Part shown: positions 57,901-64,000 of the stretch, piece after piece | How positions within the stretch are numbered: position 1 is the first letter of the stretch | How the letters are laid out: the number at the start of each line of letters is the position of its first letter | DNA from: Actinernus sp. WN-2022 | Lineage: Eukaryota; Cnidaria; Anthozoa; Actiniaria; Actinernidae | Assembly (NCBI GenBank): GCA_030867875.1 | Contig: JAOWCC010000577.1 | Coordinates: 93,663,740-93,727,739 of the forward strand | Reading direction: 5' to 3' | Length of the DNA stretch: 64,000 nt | Made by a program: the position numbers and the translations under genes | The notes under the pieces: generated by a model | Database searches by the model: none | The model's input: only the letters and a program-made list of their open reading frames with translations | Told to the model about the DNA's origin: nothing

Positions 57901-60900
57901 CTAGTGGACTATTACGAATCCTGCATTCTGATTGGCTACCCTATACTATAGATCTATTTGTGATAGCCCATGGTAGTGAAAAACCGCACGCATTTTCACG
58001 AAATAATAATAAATTTTCAACTTAAATTTGTTTCTTTCTATTATTTTCTACTGTCCGACTAGTTAGTTTATACAAAAACAATTAGACCCCTATTAACTCG
58101 TAGCCCATTCGGGCTGCGGGTCTAATTGTTAAATAGCCTTGTATATTAATGGTTCAAGTGCCTATAACCCTTCTTGCAATTTTTATAGCTATCAACCTCC
58201 GTAAAGTTTTGAGTACTTCTGTGAAGAAAGTTTTGGCTTACAGTGTATACTTTACGTTCTACGCTTGTTTGAAATCGTGTAAATTTGACCTTTCCTGATC
58301 CATGACCGCGTAAGTAAAAGCCTGGGTCGATTCCTGGGTAGACGTCATCTTGACGTCATATAATTAATTCGACTTTGTAATCATTTGAAGAAATACTTTA
58401 AATGATGACTAAAATGATATTTTCTATGCATTGATGTTGTTGTGATAGAATGGCGCCATGAGAATAATGCATTAATGAGATGACGTCTACCCAGGATCGA
58501 CCCAGGCTTTTACTTACGCGGTCATGGATCAGGAAAGGTCAAATTTACACGATTTCAAACAAGCGTAGAACATTGAGTATTCTCTGTAAGCCAAAACTTT
58601 CTTCACAGAAGTACTCAAAAACATTTCGAAGGTTTATAGCTATAAAACTTGCAAGAATGGTTATAGGCACTTTAAAGGATGCTTCCTTAGGAGTCGTACA
58701 AACAAAAAATTACAGAAAAGTCACCTGAAACAAAGGGACAGAAATTCCTTGACGAGCTCAGAGCACTGTTCAGGGGGGTGCACATCAAGGTTCAATATTT
58801 TGCACATAGCAGCTGGTCCAAACCCAATGTTATCACAAAGAAGAGGAGGTTTACCAATGAGCATCTCCACCACAGTACATCCAACACTCCTTAAATGACA
58901 ATTTACTTCTTTATTAGTGCACAAATCTCAATAGTATGACACTTGCACTGTAGTAACTAAGAGTAAATATATAAGTTGATAAGAGTATGCTAACCACCGT
59001 GAAAATTGTGGTGCAGCTCACACCGTGGCAAAACATCACGCGCATGCGCCTTAGATGAGCCCAGCGCGCGCGCGTCCGCTCAGTTTCCCGCCGAAACTAA
59101 AAGAAATCAGAGACAATCACCCCTGTATCTACTTTTAAGTACGTATGCGTATTTACGTGAAATGTTTCGCGAAAAAAATAAGAAAACTACTTAAAAGATA
59201 AACCTAAGACGTTAACAGGTTGCAGTTTTCTTAATTTGTAATTCACTGTGAGTTTACTAAGTTATAAAATTATTTACTAAAAAGGTTAAAGCCCTCGGTA
59301 ATTTGTATTTGATAGCAGAGCCTTCGTTCTTTCGGCCAGCGGAGCATACCGTTTTGCCGCGGTGTGGGTGCAGCTGACATTTCGGTTTTGTCTACTTCCA
59401 TGTTTACTCAGACTTTATACCAAGTTACTCGGGCTGCCTGTGGCAAGTTGGAGTTTCGGAATAAAAGAGCCATGCCCCGAGGCCTGCCGAGGGCTGCTGC
59501 TGAGTTACGGGCTCAGTTGGTAGGGTGGTGTTGTCGACAACAGGCGTTTTATCTATGTCGACTGGTGGTGGCGCTGCTCCTGTGGATGGAGACTCTTTAG
59601 CAGTATCTGGTGCAGGTGGCTGTGTAGGTGCTGGGACATGGTCAATTTCTCTATGGACTGCTAGTCCCACGATCTTCCGGAGATGCTTCCGATTCCTCCT
59701 GTAGACACGGCCATTCTCAGTCCGCACTTCATACGATCTGACATTGTCTTGGCCTTCTACTTCGGCTTTGAACCATCTACCCGATCTGTCGTTTGGCTTT
59801 GGTGTTACTCGTACTATGTCTCCTTTCTTGAGTGGTGGCAGTTCTCGGGCGTTCCTGTTGTAGTAGTTGGTCTGTAGCCCTTTCCTCTTTAGTAGATTGT
59901 CCCTGGCATTTTCTGGGATTTTTGGTCTCAGGAGTTCTGCTGCAGTAGGCATGCAGTATATAGTGTCCTTGTCCTTCGGCCATAAAGTCTTTGTACTGGC
60001 GAACTCCCTACACCTTCTGATGGATTATTCCTCCAGCTAAGTAACGCCACATAGAAATCAGTGCCTGCTTCCTCGCACTTCTTCATCAATTGCTTCGCTG
60101 TCTTAATTGCATCGGGGAGCTTGTTGCTGCCTCAAATTCATACTCCTTGGCGAATTGTTGAAACTCGGACCACTGTCGCTGTAGAACGCATTGGGAATAC
60201 CGTGGGCGGTGAAGTGACGTTTCAACTTCTTGATGATCTCCTTTCCATTTTCTTTCTCTAGGTGATAAATCTCAAAGTATCCTGAGTAGTGCACTGCGCA
60301 GAGATAGTCTCTCTCTCGTAGAGTGAAGATATCACATCCGATCTTCTACCATGGGCGGTATGGTACTTCGTGGACTATGAGTCCATGGTTGCCACCCATC
60401 AGGGAAAAGAAATCCCTGACTTTTTACTGACCAGGAAACAATTTTCACTGACCATAATAAGACTGTTTGACATTCCCTCGTCCAAAACAAAAGTCATTAT
60501 CAAAACCTGTAGCATCACCTCGCAGACGCTTTGAGGCACGAGGGACCCTCGTGGCAACCTGAACATAAAATTCCCTGACTTTGACAAGAAATTTAAAATT
60601 TCCCTGACCAGATGAAAAAATTCCCGGACTTTGAAATCCCCCCCCCCCCGGACTTTTCCCTGACCTGTGGCAACCCTTATGAGTGGCTCCTTCTGTTGCT
60701 GTGCTGCCAATGGGTTGCACACGTCACACTGTTCTATGTAATTGGTTACTTCTTCCTGGCCAATATACTAGTTCTCTTGCTCTCCTCAAACAACCTTGAA
60801 TACCGATGTGGGAGCTGTAGATCTTGTCTTTGATTTTCTGTCTCGGAGTCTGTGGGATTATGCACCTTAATCCTTTGAAGAGTATTCCGTCCTGTGCAGC

Positions 60901-63447
60901 CAGTTCATCTAGGATATTGAAGTATGCATGAACTTCTGGGGGTGCATGTTCTGTGTGGTCAGGCCAACCTTCCTGTATGACTCTCTTCAATGTCAGCAAA
61001 AATAAATAAATTCAAACTTCAAAAATTATCGAATGAAAATGCATTATTTCGATGGTTTTCTATTGAATTTATGAGCACCAACTAATGAAATTACGAGCAA
61101 GGAGAATAGACAATTATCACCTTTTACATTCCTTTGCCTTTCATGCTACCGTTCTTAGCCGTAGCATTACTTAAACAAGTTATGTGATCGGTTGGTAGTA
61201 CAAACTTTATAATATCACAGACCAATCCAAATCCTTGTTTCTTGACAAACTACTCTACCCCTGTAAGTAATATTTTGACCTCAAATTCCGTACAATGCAT
61301 CGTCATTCACACAGAGCGAAAAATAATATTTGACAGTGGCCGCGAAATTTTGATTTTGCTCGATATTTACAGCATCGTTCTCGCCACAGGCAGCCCGAGT
61401 AACAATGCTTCTGTTATATAATTATCTGCACGGGAGAATCTTCACAAACACAATACGTATGACGTCATACATTACCATATGTCTGCCTTCTGGTCAGGTG
61501 CCTCGTTTGTAATCATTTCTGGACTCATCCAGTAACAAGAACTGTGTCTACTCGTCGTTGTGGCCGGACTCTGGAACGAATTGATTAAGAATTAGGCTTC
61601 TCAAACTCATGCATAATTAATGAAACAAACAGCCAATCGGGTCGTCTCATTTTGATTAAGTGCATGTACCCTTGATACCCGGTGAAATACACCGTCATTG
61701 AAGTATCCAAACACGCCGTTATGAGGTATCCAAACACGCCGTGTTGAGGTATCCAAACACGCTGTGTTTTGACAAGGTCAAACCTGATAGCCAAATACGC
61801 CGTGAAGGACACGATGTCTTTCTTAATCACTCTTGATTACGAACTACACTCTCGCTACGTGGTCGTGTAATTTTGTAATCACTATTAGTAGACCAAACAA
61901 CTCAGTTCTACCATTAATAAACGCGACAGAGAATGAACGGAAAACCTCTTATCATTTTATCCCTTTTGACTCCCAAGAGTGCCATATGGCACTATATACT
62001 GGTTACTTGCTTTGAGGGTTCCAGTAATGCTAAGTTTAAAGAGCAAGGCCCTGAGATTCCCACACAGCAAAATGTATAGACATGATCCTACTGAAATGCA
62101 TTTGGCATATTAAAAATGAATAATTTCATCTAAATCCTCCTTTCTTTGCATAACTTAACTACAGTTTACATTATTTCATTTCAGAAAGAGACTAAAATGA
62201 CGCTTACAGAAAAAAATTGTTATCCTCAAATTCTAAATCTTCTTACAAAAATGCATGTTTCACATCAAATATAGGCTTTAAAGTTTACACTAACCTCACT
62301 TTCTGTTCCTGAACACTTAAAATTGCCCAGCACCAAGCCATTCTCTCCGTTAGCACTTCACCGCAAGCTAAATTCAACCACTCTAACCGCAAAGCATGCC
62401 GGGAAATCCAACCAAATAGCGACAGGACCCTCCCCCCGTCTTCATTCTTCAAAATATATAAGTCTAAAGCGATTTCGACCTCATGCCTTCATATTCGAAT
62501 TAATGGCAAGTAAATGTTGTCCAATATTCCAAAAAAGCTATGATAGGTGGCTCCAGACATCCATTTATAAAGCCCACGGCAAGATGACTGAAGAAATCAT
62601 GGCCCATAATTTGCCACGAGCAAGAAACGAGGTAGCCTGAAATTCAGCCTCCTCCTTAGCTCGTTCCAAGGTCCACGAGCTGAGGCGGCGGCTGAATTTC
62701 AGGCTAGAAACGAGGCTCCATCTCAGTCAAACTGACACCAGGCACAGAATCAGCTGTTCTTCGAGACTGAAGTGCTGATTGAAACTCTCATCAGACTTAA
62801 AGGGGCTGTGTCACGGTAAGACTTTAAATTCGTTTTTCCGGGCCGGAAAGAGCTATTTCTACTGATTTTGATATGAACTAACGAACCTCTCGGCCATGTG
62901 GGATGCTTAAAATGAAAGCAAATATGCAAAAATGACTAACAAACAGTGTATATAAACAGTCTCCAGGGAAAATATTGAAAATCCTTTCAATCAAGCATTG
63001 AGGGAGGGAAGTTTAACTGTTTGTATCCAATTAACAGCCACTAAACGAGCGTTTACTCGATACATGCGCAGTACCATGACATAGCCCCTTTAATGATGAC
63101 CTCCAGCACTCTATAAATGGTGAAAAAGGCTTTAAAAAGCCTTAAATTCTCTGTATTCCCCAAACAAACTTCCCGCCAGCTCCGCAGTATTCAAAACGAC
63201 AATGCATTTAAAATGGCCGACTGAATACTTTGAGCCCCCAGTATTATAGGTCAGTTGAAAATTCCATGGTAACAGTTTTCTTAGGGGGGAGGGTTCTTTT
63301 CGGTCTAGAAATAGCTAAAAATCAGTTCAAAGGCCTTGGGGCTTAAAGGGTTAACACACGTTATAGAAGTACATACCTTCATGTCTTTTGAGGTTCCAAA
63401 GCCGCTGATTTTGACGACTTGCTTTTCGTCCAGCAGAATGTTCCTCC
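54877..63447 (-). CDS. MAP3K-like protein kinase, 3' exons (partial gene)
   Basis: Minus-strand exons 63377-63447, 61476-61541, 58725-58889 and 54877-54943 encode kinase subdomains VII to XI: RNILLDEKQVVKISGFGTSK, CYWMSPEM, QKADIW|SVGCTVVEML|IGKPPL, VHPPEQCSELVKEFLSLCF and DDRPTAEQL, ending FLRML-stop. Phases agree for the last three; a small exon must join the first two (see 62295-62308). VVKIS-FGTSK and YWMSPE place it with MAP3K/TKL kinases that phosphorylate MAP2Ks in stress or innate signalling. The metal-binding Asp of DFG reads Gly (GGC). The HRD exon and N-terminus lie beyond the right edge. Introns hold BEL/Pao, LINE, gypsy and MITE copies. Confidence 0.78.
55108..55207. other. Assembly gap (100 N)
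   Basis: Exactly 100 N, the usual placeholder for a gap of unknown size. It cuts the BEL/Pao reverse transcriptase. Confidence 0.99.
55208..56458 (-). mobile_element. BEL/Pao LTR retrotransposon pol fragment
   Basis: Reading the minus strand from 56458: zinc knuckle remnant CHKRHHTSICDK, an aspartyl protease (ARLLDTGLGSSYAF), LENPGYASIIAQFDHLKGVN, VHLILGRSEYAQMKT, ELTHLGWTIMSPGKEPDLTN, LCRLDVLGLEDHQVGEQYSV and the RT start TGPPLQNQIWSVLTRNRF, AIAGDLKQAFLQ before the gap. Several frameshifts break it. Order and motifs are those of BEL/Pao. No LTR was identified. Confidence 0.88.
56460..56875 (+). mobile_element. LINE 3' end, 5'-truncated
   Basis: QSVQKKALRIIYPDTSYDIA, LPTLTDRRIVLCTKLF and, after a frame change, EIAHSYNLRSGSSRQQDVVG with stop near 56766: the C-terminus of a non-LTR RT. 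A TAAATAAACG signal lies at about 56855. It abuts the BEL/Pao fragment head to head. Confidence 0.75.
56876..58078. other. No gene recognised
   Basis: The frame 57359-57628 (plus; GSAFVGKSENFVTDWLIQQG) looks protein-like but was not identified and lacks clear splice context. G-run at 57818-57831. Confidence 0.35.
58079..58129. repeat. Short hairpin CAATTAGACCC
   Basis: CAATTAGACCCCTATTAACT and GCGGGTCTAATTG flank CGTAGCCCATTCGGGCTGCG. Confidence 0.6.
58153..58677. mobile_element. Foldback element, copy 2 of the 23774-24327 family
   Basis: Shares AACCCTTCTTG, CTACGCTTGTTTGAAAT, CATGACCGCG and GTAGACGTCATC with copy 1, on both arms. In the kinase intron, about 48 bases from an exon. Confidence 0.85.
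58725..58889 (-). CDS. Kinase exon, subdomains IX-X
   Basis: Acceptor GTCATTTAAG, donor TTTCAG|GTGACT; 165 nt. The first base completes TGG (W) from the previous exon. Encodes SVGCTVVEMLIGKPPL, GFGPAAMCKIL and PPEQCSELVKEFLSLCF. Confidence 0.85.
59370..60998 (-). mobile_element. Ty3/gypsy-type pol fragment (integrase and C-terminus)
   Basis: Minus strand from 60998: LKRVIQEGWPDHTEHAPPEV, HHCC zinc-binding region (SSHIGIQGCLRRARELVYW, QCDVCNPLAAQQQ), then after a MITE insertion the integrase core (KIGCDIFTLRERDYLCAVHY, NAFYSDSGPSF), and a C-terminal domain (LPPLKKGDIVRVTPK, GRWFKAEVEGQ, VYRRNRKHLRK). Frameshifts occur near 59980 and 60110. The 5' side stops abruptly at 60998. Confidence 0.88.
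60384..60677. mobile_element. hAT-like MITE inserted in gypsy integrase, copy 2 of 23090-23430
   Basis: CATGGTTGCCAC at 60384, GTGGCAACCCT ending 60677. Flanks TATGAGTC (60376-60383) and TATGAGTG (60678-60685) are an 8-bp duplication with one change. Integrase sequence continues on both sides (KEPLI on one, HEVPYRPW on the other). Confidence 0.88.
61010..61175. repeat. Dispersed repeat, copy of 34195-34430
   Basis: Begins at the abrupt end of the gypsy fragment and shares CAACTAATGAAATTACGAGC-like and TTCATGCTACCGTTCT blocks. Confidence 0.65.
61476..61541 (-). CDS. Kinase exon, activation segment and APE-like motif
   Basis: Acceptor AGACACAG, donor ATATG|GTAATG; 66 nt. Encodes SCYWMSPEMITNEAPDQKAD-IW, the P+1 loop, SPE motif and the invariant Asp of helix F. 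Confidence 0.78.
61690..61800. repeat. Short tandem repeat, ~27 bp x 3
   Basis: GAGGTATCCAAACACGCCGT recurs around 61702, 61730 and 61745 with small changes. Confidence 0.7.
61955..62160. repeat. Dispersed repeat, copy of 26541-26745
   Basis: AAGAGTGCCATATGGCACTA through AAATCCTCCTTTCTTTGCAT is collinear with the copy in the AEBP2 intron. Confidence 0.78.
62295..62308 (-). CDS. Possible 14-nt microexon of the kinase
   Basis: GTTCAG|GAACAGAAAGTGAG|GTTAGT has AG/GT borders and exactly the phase needed (0 in, 2 out) between the neighbouring exons, giving DMK-EQKVS-SCYWM. The acceptor has a weak pyrimidine tract, so this is a guess. Confidence 0.2.
62798..63093. mobile_element. MITE, AGGGGCTGTGTCACGG family, copy 2
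   Basis: TTAAAGGGGCTGTGTCACGG to CCATGACATAGCCCCTTTAA, collinear with 13977-14211. Confidence 0.8.
63377..63447 (-). CDS. Kinase exon, subdomains VIb-VII with GFG
   Basis: Acceptor TTGTCAAAAG, donor GAAG|GTATGT; two bases plus 23 codons. RNILLDEKQ is the end of the catalytic loop and VVKISGFGTSKDMK the metal-binding loop, with Gly in place of the DFG aspartate. Confidence 0.7.
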
Positions 63448-63639
63448 CTTTTGACAACCGACAAAGAGGACATAAGTTATCCAATTATCAACAATGATTG
63501 CTATAAAAATAGTTACTTTATACGGACACTTCTATTATTTATTGTGTTTATAAAATACCGTAAAAAATCGAATGAGCGCCCTTATTTTCTGTTTCTAATG
63601 CGAAGAGAGGCAGTATATAAGGAGAACATACATACATAC

Positions 63640-64000
63640 ACACTTTATTTAAACACTGTAAAATCATCAGTAAGTACAAGTTAAAACAAATTAAAATGCG
63701 TTTAAAACTGGTTTACATGATTGCCGTGTGGGAATCCGTTGCCACATAAGAACGTTTGATTTCCCTTTTGAATTTCCCAAGTGACTCAATTGTTCGGTTG
63801 TTCCACAAAACAGCCCCATTATAACTGAGGCTTCGTTTTAAATAATCGGTACGGGGCTTGAGTACATTTAATTTGTCGTTACTGTTTCGTAGGTCAAAAT
63901 TTATGCTGCTGGGAGTAAACATGTTTTGCAAGTACACTGGAGCGAGGCCATGTATTATTTTAAACATTAAGATAGCTTTGTGCTTTTTTCGGCGTAAGGA
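63640..64000 (-). mobile_element. LINE 3' end (runs off the right edge)
   Basis: Minus-strand frame from the window edge: RRKKHKAILMFKIIHGLAPV, YLQNMFTPSSINFDLRN, LNVLKPRTDYLKRSLSYNG, AVLWNNRTIESLGKFKREI and DSHTAIM-stop at about 63716, the C-terminus of an L2/CR1-like RT. A TAAATAAAG signal and a (TGTA)n tail follow (63625-63655). Confidence 0.8.

Noticed and set aside
61585..61830. 81-codon minus-strand frame
   Set aside because: It runs through a short tandem repeat and has no family resemblance.

Overview
This window is animal nuclear DNA, most likely from a cnidarian (anthozoan: coral or sea anemone). Evidence: split genes with GT-AG introns and animal-specific products (AEBP2, a ZC3H10-type CCCH protein, LamG-domain repeats, a MAP3K-like kinase); AT-rich sequence; and a very dense load of short inverted-repeat transposons, CR1-like LINEs, Penelope, BEL/Pao and Ty3/gypsy fragments. 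The species cannot be fixed from sequence alone. One 100-N assembly gap lies at 55108-55207.

Layout. 1-6278: a Penelope-like 3' end with a hammerhead-like RNA motif, a 0.9 kb palindrome, two tandem arrays and a foldback element. 6279-13083 (+): the last four exons of a gene with two LamG/ConA-like domains, introns full of MITEs and a perfect 16x12 bp minisatellite. 13084-25248: no gene found; dispersed foldback repeats and a 20 bp minisatellite. 25249-42723 (-): a complete five-exon AEBP2 gene (PRC2 cofactor, 366 aa), rebuilt from splice sites whose phases all agree. Its 7.7 kb last intron carries, on the opposite strand, a broken CXC-domain gene split by an almost full-length CR1-like LINE. 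42724-46000: a LINE remnant, then a region with pieces of a U2-like snRNA on both sides of about 1.3 kb, which holds a near-perfect 91 bp palindrome with an intact-looking hammerhead ribozyme core. 49276-50196 (+): an intronless ZC3H10-like CCCH zinc-finger gene. 54877-63447 (-): the last exons of a MAP3K-like kinase whose introns hold BEL/Pao, LINE, Ty3/gypsy and MITE copies; its DFG motif reads GFG. The right edge is another LINE 3' end.

The host genes appear unrelated to one another. What ties the window together is repeat invasion: many MITE families occur two or three times here, several are nested with readable target-site duplications, and introns have expanded by accumulating them. 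Homology calls are from recognition of motifs, not from database searches.
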